In this document: positions 42,201 to 53,444 of the stretch, in pieces
Position numbering within the stretch: position 1 is the first letter of the stretch
How the letters are laid out: every line of letters begins with the position of its first letter
From: Takifugu bimaculatus
Lineage: Eukaryota > Chordata > Actinopteri > Tetraodontiformes > Tetraodontidae
DNA: 64,000 bases
Reading direction: 5' to 3'
NCBI GenBank assembly: GCA_004026145.2
Contig: CP034986.1
Coordinates: forward strand, 3,953,921 to 4,017,920
Notes under the pieces: generated by a model
The model's database searches: none
What the model saw: the letters and a program-made list of their open reading frames with translations, nothing else
Told to the model about the DNA's origin: nothing
Made by a program: the position numbers and the translations under genes

Positions 42201-44001
42201 GATTTGGGCCGAAACACCTATTAGAGGAAGGGGAAAGAGATCGCACGGACCCCCCCGCCCCCCCTCCCACTGGTGCACTCCACCCCACCTTTACTCCGCC
42301 TTATCTCCACCTTTCATCGTGAACATCCCGGTCCTTCAGCGTCTTCCTCCCACGCCGTCTCCCGTTGTCCTTCCTCCCTCCTTTCTTTTTTCCCCCCTCT
42401 TTATAGCTGTTAATCCCCTCTTTCCCCGAGGGACTCAAGTTGTGCGCGTGCACGTGCGCACGTGCCTGTCGCTCCCAGTCAGGCAGAACCTCAACGCTAC
42501 GGGCCGTGGTTGTGTGTCGGGGTCATTTGGTGCGTTTGATGTCTATATAGTTGAGCAGAGTTAGGCCATAAAGAATTTCTTGAGTCCCGGCTTTGTTTTA
42601 AAGGCTTTTATGGAGGCTAATAAAAAGGCTTGATAGGTTATTTGTAGGCGTGGCGGCCAACAAGCCGTGAGAGGATTGTTCAAGTTCCCGTACGTGATGA
42701 AGTGGGCGTTTCTGTCGATGCCGATCCTTCAGTCTGTTCTGAGGGGGAAAAATACCCGAAAATCCCACCAAGCTGCATCTCTTCTCTGGTTGTTTCCCCC
42801 CCTGAAATCTCAGCTCGGCCGCACGGTCTCATGAGAACCGTCGTTACATTTCAAACTTCGTTTTGTGGTGGAAATTGCCTTTGTATTCAATTAAAGGGGC
42901 TGTAAAGACTTGATGAAATGTGTAGACACGCTGGCACAAAGGCTGCGACTTAGATAAATCTCATTTCAAGGGAAAAAGCTTGCCGGGCGGACCTTGAAGC
43001 GAGACATTAATCTATGGGAGCAATCAAAAGAACGCCAGATTGGGGTTCGGGGCTTGGCCACGTCGGTTATTTTACAGTAGATAGTCGCTGCTCGTAAATC
43101 CAGATGTTGGATGCTGAGCAGTGGTGCATAAATTCACTTAAAAGGGACGAGGACATCTGCGAACACTTGAGGGGGGATTAGGGTTTCGGAGGATGTCGCG
43201 CAGATGTTTGGGCTCCGGCCTTTGTGTCTCTGAGCCGAGACCCATGCTGAGAGGAGCTGAACAGCGATGGCTCTCGTGGGTTTCGCAGCTTTTGATGCCC
43301 TTTTTATCGGCAATGAGAGGCTTAAACTGAGGGCGAACCGGGACAGACGGGATCTGCCCCTGCTCCGGTCCTAGAGGAGGTCAGACGGTGTCAGCGGCTC
43401 TGCGCCTAAGTGGCGATCTTGAATTTTTCAACTTATTTTCGCACCTTTCTAATGAGCTCTGCCTGCCCCCGAGCGGTTGGACTCGCTCCGGGGACGCTTT
43501 GCAGACAGGATATGCTCGAATAGCCCACGTCTGTCATCAGCCAAAGCGGAGACAATGAGCCATTTTGCAGCGGGGATGACGTGAAACAGATGCTACAATC
43601 GCAGCAGTTTTCATTGGATGCTAAATCGGACATTTCTTACTTCTCGACGTCCCAACACTGTTTTCGATACTGACTGATATTTACGCACGTCCTCCTGGGG
43701 TCTTTTCTGCTGGACTGAAAGCCAAATTCACATGCACGATATTGCTAACAAGAGAAGGCGCTAACGCTAAATAAATGACGGCGCAGGGCTGCCAGTCGGT
43801 CTGATTTGTCGCCCTACGCTGACGATGCTCTCGCGACAGTTCGACAAAAGCTATTGTGTTGTTTGCGCATCTGACTGACTTAACAAATCAGAGGAAACAA
43901 CAGCTGGAAAATGGCAGTGAGCTGAGAGGAGCGTGCGCCTCTGCAGAGTGTGGGACCGTGTTGATCATGCAGCTGTGTCCTGTCTCACTACAGGGGCTGA
44001 G

Positions 44002-44044
<43 letters not shown>

Positions 44045-47000
44045 GGCTGTGGGGGCAGGAGCCTGCAAGCAGCCCCCAGCATCCCTTCTCTCCATGCCGT
44101 CAGTTTTGATTGACAGCTACACGAGGGAGGTGTATAATTTATCACTTCCTCAGCGGGTCCGGTCCCACAATGCCCTGCAGCAGGAGACCCCGGTCAGTCC
44201 CCCCAGAGCAAAAGCCAGTTTATTAAACCCTTAATGGACACGCCACATACCCAGGCATGCACACGTGCACGCTCACACACACAGGCTGCTCCCCTGTCAT
44301 GTTTAATGGATAACGAATGAATGATTCATGACAGGGGAGAGGATTTTATATTTTAGGGCTACTTATTCATTTATACTCACCCCAGTCCCTTTCTGAAAAC
44401 AAAACTGGCTTGAATATTTTTTTAAATCACAGAAGCTCGTCCAGGTTTTCTAGACGTATCCATGTGCAGATCAGTTTATGCCACGATAACTCCAGCATTT
44501 ATTGCAATGTTTATGAATGAATTAGCATCTATTAAATATGATGGAGCCTTTAGCAGCCGAGAACTGAGTAAACTAGGCCACTCTTACTTGCTTGGTCACA
44601 AATTTATATGAATTCAACTTAATCCTGATTCTATAGTAGTGGGAAAAATCTGTTACCATTTGTCATGTCAGAAGAATTAAATCAAAGTGGCAGAGTGGCA
44701 TGTTTATGCAGCCGGCTAAATCTTGAAACTAATTCATATTGACTATGAACTGGTTGAACCTTAGGCCGGGGCTAACCTAGCAGGTCCAGTTGATCCAGTA
44801 GGAGAAAATACGACAGTGATTGTGAAGATGTGATGCAGCAAACGCGGGTTCAGCAAAATGGCCGCTCTGGGGGCTCCCCCCAAAACGCCATTTATCACTC
44901 TGCCCGACGGTCTGTCGTCCCGCGTGACTCCCGCCAGATCGTGTTCAAGGTGTCTCTAACAAACAGCCGGCGTGCCATCGGCATGGAAACAAGGCAGACG
45001 AAAGGAGGAGCCGCCAGTCCCGCGTCCAGCAGCCGTCCTTTCGTACTGGTCCCGGAAGTGTGGGGAGGGCAGATGGCGTAGCTCTAGGAGTCATCGCTGT
45101 ACATTAGAGCGCGCAGCAAGTGGTCGGCCTGTACACGTCTGTGTGTGTGTGTGTGTGTGAGTGTGTGTGTGTGTGCCATCATGTCCTACACATAAGGACC
45201 TGTGGACAAGGACATTGCTCCAGACTTTGCCTTTGGCCTGTGTCACTAACACTTATGTCTTGTGTGTGTGTGTGTGTGTGTGCGTGCGTGCGGAGTGCTG
45301 CGTTGTAGAAGAAACATCTAATGCGCACCTGTCTATCCCGCCTGTGCTCAGCCGATCTTGTAACGTACGAGCAAATGAGGGACGGACTTCTGCAGCCGTC
45401 TGGAGGTGGCAGCCCGACAGATGGCCCCACAGAACCAGGAAGGACAGAGACGTGATGCGTTAAGGGAAACAGACACAGACCGAGGGGACGCGGGGTCGGG
45501 GGAAATTCAGTTACCACCAGATGTTGCCGTGTCGGGATCTTTCTTTTCTTTATTCCCGAAGAGCGGCGTATTTAGACTAAGTGGAAAAGCATGTTGGCGA
45601 CTGCAGAGTGCCATCTATCAAACGTCCGGGCAAGATGCTCTGATTTCCATCCACCCTGACGGAGGCAGGGACGAAGGGTGCTAGCTTAAACTGTGTAGTC
45701 GACAGCTCGCCATGTTTGAGAAATGACCGAAAGAACGTAATTAGTTTAGTGCGTTGAGTTGGTTTGATTGATGGTTTGATGGGATTCAGCCTCACTCAGA
45801 TTTATATGCTAGCTGGGGTGTCGTAAAGGGTCAACGCTAACCAATTTGGCAACAGCTATCCCTAAATTTTAGGAGTTTGGAATTTCGTCCGTTATCAGTT
45901 AATCCAGACACAGTTGATTCCTCCATCAATCTGCTGCGGGCAGATTAAACATTTATATTCACACAGAACATTGTCTTTCATATGCCCGCGCTAATCTGTC
46001 ACAGTATTTATTCATTAGCACTTCCTCCATCCATCCATCTTCTACCACTTTATCCCTTAATGGTTTTGTGGGCATTTACTCCATTATTCTCTCAATAAAC
46101 GATTTAATAAGATCCCAGATCAGATTAAATTGGCAAATAAAGCACAGATTAGCCCCGCAACACATTCATGTCCGATCCAGTGCAAAGATGCGGAATTCCT
46201 GTCGTTATTCCCCCACCGGGCAGAGTGAACACATGTATCAGCTGATGTTTGCTCTGCGCCCGCTAAGAAACGAAAAGTCAAACGCGATGAAGTCTTCGTG
46301 GGATTAAAGGTGTGAATCTGTGGCCCTGATTGTGTGAAGCGCCTGGCACCGCTTTATCTCCGCTAAAGCTCTTTCTGGGAACGCGTTCTTTGACTGTCAT
46401 TGAGCCACAGTTTGACAGCGATGCTGTTCCCGTCAGCCCTCTAAAACCTCACCTGGACTCTTTTTTTCCTCCCCGCCGCACAGATCTGGTCCTCGGTCCA
46501 CGTGAGTTCAAGGGCGTGACCAACTTCAGCACCTTCCTCCTGGACCGCGCCACGGGCATGCTGTTCATGGGCGCCAGGGACGCCATATTAGCATTGGACA
46601 CCAACAACCTGCAGCAACCAGTGAAAAAGGTAGGACGTGTGTGTGTGTGTGTAGAGTTTATTGTCGGATAAGATGCAGAAATGCACGATTTAAGGTCATA
46701 CCTCTTCCCCAAAGCGATGCGCTGCTGATAGTCTGTCTGCTCTCCTTACAGATTGTCTGGGACGTGCCTGAGAGGAAGAGGCAGTCTTGTGTGACAAAGG
46801 GAAAGACAGAGGTACACATGAAATGAGGGGACGTGATTCCCATTGCTCCCATTTTTTTTTAAGTCTCTGAATGCATCGTACACTGTCCGTTTGAATTATG
46901 GACCTATAGGCTGGATTTACGCTTGTGCGTGTCATGACCTTGTAGGAAGGAGGCTCTGGGACTTGTGCCAAGGCCTCTTCGAGGCAGACAGAGGAGGGGT

Positions 47001-50000
47001 AATCTAGGATGCGAAGCCACAGATGTCCATTAACTAAAAAGTAATTAAATAGAGCGTAGCGTACCCTCAAGCCGCACATCTCAGCGCTTCGGGCTACGTC
47101 AGGAACGACCCGGTTGTGGGTAAATGACCGAAACGGAATCCATCCTGGATTGTTTGGCAAAGTCTTCTGCTGTAGGGACCCGATTATGCTGGAATTATCC
47201 CTCTCCAGAGTCCAACAAGGAAGCTCATTCCAAACAATGCGCGGCTAGCGGAACGGCTAACTTTTGTACATACTGCAAGAGAGGGGGCATCTTCTTCGTT
47301 GGTTTATGAGAAAACATTGATTGCAAGTAACATGTGGGTCAGAGGGATTAAGAATGAAAGGGAAAGAGCGGGGGGAGGAGAAGGATTGAGCCATCACGCG
47401 GGGACGTGGTGCGAATTGGGCAATTACCACGGAGTCGTAGGGACCCGGTCGAGCCGAGTCAGCAACTTTCAGCTGTGGCTGAGGACAAAGGGCGAATCCA
47501 CCTTTTTTTTGCAGGATTGAAAATATGGGCCCACGCCCACTGCCGAGCCCGAGCTCCATTCAGCAGCCGTCCGCTCGTCAGGAGGTTATTGTGTTTGCAT
47601 TGACTGTTGCAGGTGACGGTGTAGTGGCAGAGTTTTTGTTTTGTTTTTTATGTTCAATAAAAGGCGTGCAGACAGATTGACAGCGGCAAAGAAAAGCAGT
47701 GAGCGTGATAATAAACAGGTGTTTCACCACAGGATATTGAATTAGCATGAGCGCTACGATGGACACGAGATGCTAATTAGGGTGTGTGACACACTGGCAT
47801 ACAGCAGGAAACAGAAAAGAGGCATTCGATTCACCTCACGCCGCATTAGAAATGAAACTATTATGAAGTGGGTTAATTTGGACCCATGAAGAAGCTGATA
47901 CCGAGCTGCCTTTGTTAACAGCCTGAGCCGTACCAGTGTGAGGTCTAGTCACAGTGGGGGGGCGGTTGGCTCGGGTGCCGCGAGAGGGCATCGGAGAGAA
48001 TCAGGTTGCCGGGAGAGAGAGGGTGACTCATCCAGGATGGCACGCTACGGCGAAGGGGAGGAGTGCAGTTGGTGGTTTCTTTTCCCAGTAAAGAGGCAGA
48101 AATGTTCTTAGCGTGTGCAGTTGTGGTTTGACATGGGTGGTCTGCGCTGGTTGCAGCGGGGGTTTCGAGTGTCTGCCGTAATGGGAGTGTCCGATTTACA
48201 ATCAGGACTATTGATTGGTCTCTCAGAGGCCGATAATCCCAAAAAATATTTGAAATGTGTGACGTATATTAGAACAGCAATTAGTGAAATGCTGAATTGC
48301 AGTGAAAATAAGTCATACCTTGTATCATCTAGTGCAAAATGTAAATATTTATTATCCTAATAGTTCAACCTGTGAACGCAAAAATGTTGAATCGGTGGGC
48401 TTTGTCTCCCTCTACAGGTCGACTGCAATAACTACATCCGCCTGCTCCAGTTTCTCGGTGACGGACGCATTTACGTGTGTGGCACCTACGCCTTCGACCC
48501 CCAGTGTGCCTTTTTGGTCAGTACCACATTCACATCTAATTGGAGTCAATTATAATGTCGTGAAATAATTCAAATGGGGTTCAAAGGTTAAAAGAAAAAG
48601 ACTTCAATGCATGTTCAGGAATAATCTCCATAATCAGAAGTATTCACATGGTAATTCGGAATTACCGCTGCAGTTTTAACTTCATCTTCTTCTCTCGGAC
48701 TTACAGGAGCTCTCCACCTTCACCCTGGAGAGGGCTCAGGATGGCGGCGTGAGGATGGAGACCGGGAAGGGCAAGTGTCCCTTCGAGCCCAGTCAGCACT
48801 ACACGGCTGTCATGGCAGGTGGGGGCTGCACAGAGGAGCCATTCCCATGTTTTATTTCTGCACTGTACTTGAGCGCCTTGCGTTGTAACCCCTCCAGACG
48901 GCACCCTCTACACGGCCGCCACCAGCAACTTCCTGGGAACGCTCTTCGACATCTCCAGGGCAACGGGGCCCGAACAGGGACGCATCCGCACTGAGCAATC
49001 CATCAACTGGCTGAATGGTAACTTAAACGGAACCGAAGCATCGCGGGTAAAAACATTTGTCACGAGGGAAATTAAGAGCGCGTGCGTGTCCGTGTGTGTC
49101 GCCCAGACCCCGAGTTCGTGAGCTCGGCCTTCATACAGCAGTCCGCAGAGAGCAACCCCACGGGAGACGACGACAAGATCTACTTCTTCTTCACCGAGGT
49201 GGCCAAAGAGTACGACCTGTACACCAAAGTGAAAGTTCCCCGGGTGGCCAGGGTGTGCAAGGTGAGCCAGGTGACGATAGCTGACCCCGCCACATGAATT
49301 CCATCTGGCTTATCTTTGGCTTCGCTCGTCTGTTCAGTCGGACGTGGGGGGGATGAAGACGCTGCAGCGGCGCTGGACGACGTTTCTCAAGGCGCAGCTG
49401 GTGTGCGAGGACAAACCCAGCGGCCAGCGCTACAACGTGCTGACAGATGTGTTCACCACGCAGCAAACGCCGGGCGACCCGAGCAGCACGCACTTTTATG
49501 GGCTGTTCACCTCCCAGTGGTTAGCCAATGACAAAAATAAAGGTCTTTTTTTACTCTGAGAACTTCCTGTCATGCTCATTGGTTTGTTTCTTTTAGGGAG
49601 AGAGAAGAGCTGTCAGCGGTGTGTGTGTTCAGCCTGTCTGACATCAATAAAGTACTGAACGGTCCCTTTAAAGAGCTGAAGAAAACCAGCGAGAACTGGA
49701 TCAACCCTGAACCGGTCCCCACACCAAGACCGGGCCAGGTACTGAACCACAACACTCTCTTATTAATTAAAAAATATATAAATGACTTATTATTCCTTCT
49801 TTCCATGTTCTATAGTGTTTGAATGATGCATTGAAAGCTGAAGGGTTCGAGACCTCCCTGAAACTCCCAGACAAGGTGCTGACATTCGTGAGGGACCATC
49901 CCCTGATGGAGAACAGCGTCTCCGCAGCGCCCCTGCTGGTACGGAAGGGTATCACATACACCAAGCTTGCAGTGACGCAGGCGGAGCGTAAGGGGGCGGT

Positions 50001-51628
50001 ATTGCACCTCGGAACAGGTAAGCGGAGAGGGATTCAGGACAAAATTAAAAGGGCACGCGTGTAAACTAAACCCCACATTTGTGCGTACAGACCGCGGGGA
50101 GCTCCACCGCGTGGCGGTAGTGGACCAGAACACAACCTTGCTGCAGGAGATCCCTCTGTTCCCATCACAGGAGCCCATCAACAACATATTATTGCACCAG
50201 GTAGAGCATTTGCACACAACTATGCTCTCATACGTACATGCTTCCGCCGTGCACACACGTGTTGGCTACGTGTCTCCAGGGTCGGGCTCTGGTGGGCAGC
50301 CCCCTGTATCTGGCCCGAGTCTCCGCTGAAGGCTGCGGTCTTTATCCCAGCTGTGAGGTGTGTGCCAGAGCCAGAGGTTTGGGTTGCGAATGGAACACAA
50401 AGGAAGAAGTCTGCAAGGAAACAACAGCAGAGTGAGTGCATCAGGAACTGAGGAACCAGATTTTCTCCTTTTTGGTGGCTCTAATATGGAGATGTGGTGG
50501 ATTTTGTGTGTGATTCCAGGCCCGGGTCGGGAGACATTGTAGATGAAGCCTTGAGAAAGTGCGTCATAGGAGAAGGTGAGTTTATCTCCTTTGTTCCCAC
50601 CTCAAATAAGAGAAACTCCCTTTTAAAATTCCCATGCGGTCTCCAGGTCGCTGCAGTCCCTCCATCAGAGAGATGCGCGTCTCTCTGGGCCTGCGTCTCC
50701 TGTTGCCGTGCGTCCAGCTGTCCCCCAGGCCCTGTAGCTGGGAGCATCCTCCTGACAGACACACCAGGCAGCGCCACTCAAGCCTGGAGATGGTGGTCTC
50801 AGAGAAGAGCCTCGGAAAATACGTCTGCACCTGCCAGGTGCGTCATGAACGCTAGTGAGCGCCAGCACCAGGTGGCGTGCTACGTTAACAGTGGAAAACT
50901 TTGTCCTGCAGGAGGGGGGACCGAGCGTCAGAGATCCCACCCCTTGCCGGAGAGCAGAGTACCAGCTGACTCTGGAAGACCCCACCGCCGGGGGGGCGGT
51001 GGCGGTGGCCGGGAACCGTCATGTTGTGGCGGTCTACATCCTTCTGTTCTGTTTGGGTGTTGTGTTGGGCATGTGCCTCCTGTACTTCCTGACCCACCGA
51101 CACAGCCGCCCCTGCCAGGGCCACCACCTGCCAGACAATTCCGTGTCCTCGGAGAAGGGCCGGGAGTTGCTGGGCTCGTCGGCCACGCCGCAGTCCCCGA
51201 GCAGCGCCACCCTGCTGTCGGAGGGCTTCACGCTGACGGAGAAACGCAACGGGACGGCGACCACCACCACCACGTCGTCCACGCTGCACAGCAGCCAGGG
51301 TAACGGCGGCCACCATTACAGCGGCACGCTCGTCAGCAGCAACCCAAGCAACGGCCACGGCAACTCCATCTACGGCAACTGCAGGCGAAGCAGCGGCAGC
51401 TTGAAGTTTGCCACGGAAATATTAGCCGCAGACATGCTGGATGGACGGACAGGGGAAAGGGCAAAGCTTAGGGGGGTGGAGAGAGAGGCGAGGCAGGGGG
51501 ACGAGGTGGAGAAGGGCCTCAGGGATGGGGCAGGGGACGGAATGAAAGGACTGGAGGAGGATCTGGCCAGCTTTCCCATGTTTAAATCACCTGCACCACT
51601 GGCAAAGTGTGAAGAAAGCTCCATATGA
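23439..51628 (+). CDS. sema4f: Semaphorin 4F (class-4 transmembrane semaphorin), 15 coding exons
   Basis: A membrane-anchored axon-guidance ligand that would signal through plexins at the cell surface. Exons: 23439-23529, 46484-46629, 46752-46811, 48418-48516, 48707-48818, 48898-49017, 49107-49261, 49338-49519, 49597-49738, 49816-50017, 50091-50200, 50280-50431, 50520-50575, 50647-50837, 50912-51628. All introns are GT-AG and every phase joins, giving 844 residues. Order: signal peptide (1 to about 23), Sema domain (about 31-475, with FMGARD, CGTYAFDPQC, KGKCPFEP, YFFFTE, RVARVCK, FLKAQLVC, DHPLM), PSI (about 490-520), Ig-like domain (about 545-610), membrane span (about 644-666), and a 178-residue tail ending CEESSI. 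From memory of human SEMA4F, the short Ig domain with its CTCQEGG end and the C-terminal pattern match 4F better than 4G. Class 4 is near certain and 4F is likely. A tiny extra exon in intron 1 cannot be excluded. Confidence 0.9.
25134..25159 (+). repeat. G-rich tract in sema4f intron 1 with quadruplex potential
   Basis: Four G runs (GGGGG, GGGGG, GGG and ten G) separated by single T or TA. Confidence 0.55.
28565..28635. repeat. (GT)n microsatellite in sema4f intron 1
   Basis: A GT run with a short GCGCGCAT interruption. A complementary CA run follows about 160 bases later. Confidence 0.96.
28793..28838. repeat. (CA)n microsatellite in sema4f intron 1
   Basis: A CA run passing into CAGACAGACAG. 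Confidence 0.96.
30177..30234. repeat. (GT)n microsatellite in sema4f intron 1
   Basis: An uninterrupted GT run of about 58 bases. Confidence 0.96.
39778..39811. repeat. (CA)n microsatellite in sema4f intron 1
   Basis: A CA run with one GCAC interruption. Similar short CA runs lie at about 31289-31327, 38437-38461 and 39209-39234. Confidence 0.93.
44004..44043. repeat. (GT)n microsatellite in sema4f intron 1
   Basis: A pure GT run of 40 bases. Shorter GT runs follow at about 45139-45175 and 45261-45291. Confidence 0.95.
46027..46056 (-). repeat. LINE-type 3' tail remnant, reverse orientation
   Basis: On the - strand this reads GGGATAAAGTGGTAGAAGAT and then tandem GGAT units. The same 'GGATAAGCGGTAGA... 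then (GGAT)n' ending occurs at 60890-60966 and is typical of a Rex3/RTE-like element tail. Only the last 30 bases or so remain. Confidence 0.6.
46484..46811 (+). CDS. sema4f: sema4f exons 2-3: start of the Sema domain
   Basis: Exon 2 (46484-46629) encodes the first propeller strands, with an N-glycosylation site NFS and the class-typical LFMGARDAILALD. Exon 3 (46752-46811) encodes 20 residues including IVWDVPERKRQSC and KGKTE. The cysteine in SC and the one opening exon 4 (VDCNNYIR) are the usual early Sema disulfide partners. Exon 3 is flanked by phase-0 introns. Confidence 0.9.
48418..50200 (+). CDS. sema4f: sema4f exons 4-11: body of the Sema propeller
   Basis: Eight exons separated by introns of about 70-190 bases. 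Recognisable blocks in order: VDCNNYIRLLQ and CGTYAFDPQC (exon 4), GKGKCPFEPSQHYTAVMA (exon 5), DGTLYTAATSNFLGT (exon 6), DDDKIYFFFTE and PRVARVCK (exon 7), GGMKTLQRRWTTFLKAQLVC (exon 8), SAVCVFSLSDINKVLNGPFK (exon 9), LPDKVLTFVRDHPLM (exon 10), DRGELHRVAV (exon 11). The exon 8 donor (GTTAGC at 49520) is weak but needed for phase. Nothing in the propeller appears broken. Confidence 0.92.
50280..50431 (+). CDS. sema4f: sema4f exon 12: last Sema strand and PSI domain
   Basis: Encodes the end of the propeller and a cysteine-rich PSI module (CGLYPSCEVCARARGLGCEW, then a further Cys). The cysteine spacing matches plexin-semaphorin-integrin domains. The exon ends in phase 2. Confidence 0.9.
50520..50837 (+). 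CDS. sema4f: sema4f exons 13-14: linker and Ig-like domain
   Basis: Exon 13 (50520-50575, 56 bases) is a short acidic linker. Exon 14 (50647-50837) encodes a compact Ig-like fold with the paired cysteines in LLLPC and KYVCTCQ and the tryptophan in CSWEH. The domain is short, and the phrase ending in VCTCQ with EGG opening the next exon is the best single pointer to class 4F. Confidence 0.85.
50912..51628 (+). CDS. sema4f: sema4f exon 15: stalk, membrane span, cytoplasmic tail
   Basis: Encodes 238 residues: a juxtamembrane stalk, the hydrophobic span VVAVYILLFCLGVVLGMCLL, a basic stop-transfer THRHSR, and a long Ser/Thr/Gly-rich tail with a TTTTTSST run. The last residues, CEESSI, form a class I PDZ-binding motif (Ser at -2, Ile at 0). 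This fits published interaction of mammalian Sema4F with the PSD-95 family. The stop codon ends at 51628. Confidence 0.9.
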   Translation, partial: EGGPSVRDPTPCRRAEYQLTLEDPTAGGAVAVAGNRHVVAVYILLFCLGVVLGMCLLYFLTHRHSRPCQGHHLPDNSVSSEKGRELLGSSATPQSPSSATLLSEGFTLTEKRNGTATTTTTSSTLHSSQGNGGHHYSGTLVSSNPSNGHGNSIYGNCRRSSGSLKFATEILAADMLDGRTGERAKLRGVEREARQGDEVEKGLRDGAGDGMKGLEEDLASFPMFKSPAPLAKCEESSI

Positions 51629-52363
51629 AAACCCAGCGTGTGTCAGATCGCACCCCTTCACGCCTCCAAAAGAACCGAATACTGGGGAAGGGGGGGTCCA
51701 CCTTGTAAATGGGCCACCGCCACATGAAACACAGGCGGCGTGGTGTGAAGAGAGGTTACTGGATGAGTGAGAGAGACCCAGGAGACAGAACGCGTGTTGC
51801 GAGTCACTCAGGATGAAAACTGCGGCAGAATAACTGTAAATAGATCCGATGTATATATGAGCAATCTGAGCGCGGCAGGAGACGCTTTAAATGTTTCACC
51901 CAATCAAAAGATGAAACGTCTACGCGCGTAGACACGGAAAAGCCATATTACTTCTGTTGTATTCTCCTGACGGCACTGCAAAAGACAAGTGCACTTTCTC
52001 TGTCTCTGTTCTGTCTCGTCGACGCTCCACTTGAATCCCACGCCCGTGGGTCGGAGGGCACCAAAGAACTGCGGGGCCCCAACACGGAATGTGCTGGTCC
52101 TGTCAGAGACGATGCTTGAAGGACTCGGTTCAGTGCTTCAGTGACGGGGTTGTCCTTTGTCCTCGCAGGTGAAGAGGATGTTGAGGCCGGTTGTGTAGTG
52201 ATCCCAAATGTCCAGCAGGTGTCAGTAAGTGCCAGCTAAGCACACCTGTCACTGGTCAGAATGAACTTGCCCGGACAAGAAACCACTATTGCTTTATGAG
52301 CGTCCAGTTCCAGAAAGTGTACCGTTTTGTTATGTTGTTTTGTAATAAAGCTTTTAAAATAAA
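51629..52363 (+). other. sema4f: sema4f 3' UTR
   Basis: About 0.7 kb of non-coding DNA between the stop codon and two polyadenylation signals. No other gene is seen in it. Confidence 0.75.
52344..52363 (+). terminator. sema4f: sema4f polyadenylation signals
   Basis: Two AATAAA hexamers, at 52344-52349 and 52358-52363. Confidence 0.75.
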
Positions 52364-53046
52364 TGTGTCGCCGTGATGTCTGATTCGATGCGGACTTATT
52401 TCCAGTCATCGAAAGGATACGTCCTGCAAATCCAACATTTTGATTCCATATACTTTGCTATGTTTGAAACATTAAATGACGAAACTAAACTGTGTTTAGG
52501 TGTTCACAAGCGAGAAGCTGTCACAATATTAATTATAAAATTAGCTTAGAAGTACCCAAATTATTTTTGATGTTACAAAATGACCTATTTAAGACGTATA
52601 CGTCGATCAATTTGAAAATAGAACTCATTAAAGGAATAAAAACGCACCAATTTAACCAGGTTTCTTGTGACGAACAAATCTGGGGGACAGCGATGACTCA
52701 TTTAAAAAGTTGCCACCGTTAATTAAATCCCCTCCTTGTTTCTCCTTCGGAACCACTATCGCTCATAGCGCAACTTCCACAGAATTAAATAACGCACCCT
52801 ATCCGAGTCGTTGTCACCGGATGGTGTTTTCTTAACAGCGTTTACTAATTAATTTTCATTTTTAATTTTGTGATGCTGCGACGAGCTGGACAAAATTTTA
52901 AGGGAGGGAAAGTCGATGCTCATGCGCACATCCGCCTGGCCCCGGTTCTGGTGTTGGAGCATCAGGTGGTTGAACAGAACCCAGGCTAGATTGTGTCCGG
53001 CAGCTTCTCAGTCCGTTTGGAAGGGGACATCAGCCGGGCTGGCGGG
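52364..53046 (+). promoter_or_regulatory. Presumed promoter and 5' non-coding exon of sulfotransferase copy 1
   Basis: The spacer after sema4f is AT-rich until about 52740, then richer in CG up to 53046. A strong donor (GGCGG/GTGAGC) falls at 53047. Because the first coding exon has an acceptor in front of it, at least one untranslated exon is expected, and the end at 53046 is the best candidate. The start site is not visible. None of this block is found in front of copy 2. This is inference; no transcript evidence is available. Confidence 0.4.
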
Positions 53047-53155
53047 TGAGCATGTTGATTGGTATTATAAATAAAATAATTTTAACAGCAGCGGACGTGC
53101 GTCGTCATGATGATTACGAGCATGAAAGGGTTAATTTTCTGTTTATTATTTCCAG

Positions 53156-53190
53156 GGTGTGTTTTGCTGGAGGTTCGACAGCAGTTAAGG
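53156..53190 (+). other. Candidate 35-base untranslated exon, copy 1
   Basis: A pyrimidine-rich TTTATTATTTCCAG precedes 35 bases that end at a canonical donor GTGAGA (53191). It has no start codon and would be a 5' UTR exon. Splicing into it is inferred from the sites only. Confidence 0.3.
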
Positions 53191-53444
53191 GTGAGAAAAT
53201 CTGTTCTCGTTTCATTGTTCTCGTTTCAATTGTTCAGTAAGAATGTGCAGTTTGTTTAGTTACTTTTTTAAAAAATTAAATTTGAATGAATCAGTGTGGT
53301 CGTAAACGTACCATATCCGAGATGTGACACGTGATTTATTTTTGTGGACTAACTATAAACTAATTATTCAGCACTGGCATTTCTGCAACATCCAGCAACT
53401 TTTGTAATTTTATTGTTTCTAGTTCACCATCGCGTAAAACTGCT

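Larger units (their letters stand above)
23530..46483 (+). other. sema4f: sema4f intron 1 (about 22.95 kb)
   Basis: Bounded by the strong donor at 23530 and the acceptor at 46481-46483 in matching phase. No other coding exon is recognised inside. It holds many (CA)n/(GT)n microsatellites, G-rich tracts and an old LINE tail on the - strand near 46027. It is over four times as long as the rest of the coding gene. Long first introns often carry enhancers, but none can be pinpointed here. Confidence 0.8.

Noticed and set aside
50494..51303. 269-residue + strand frame overlapping the sema4f 3' exons
   Set aside because: It follows the true frame only through exon 13, runs into the intron, and is out of frame with exons 14 and 15. 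The spliced exons explain the region fully.
50885..51358. 157-residue - strand frame opposite sema4f exon 15
   Set aside because: A GC-rich shadow of the coding strand, rich in Arg/Gly/Ala, with no motif.
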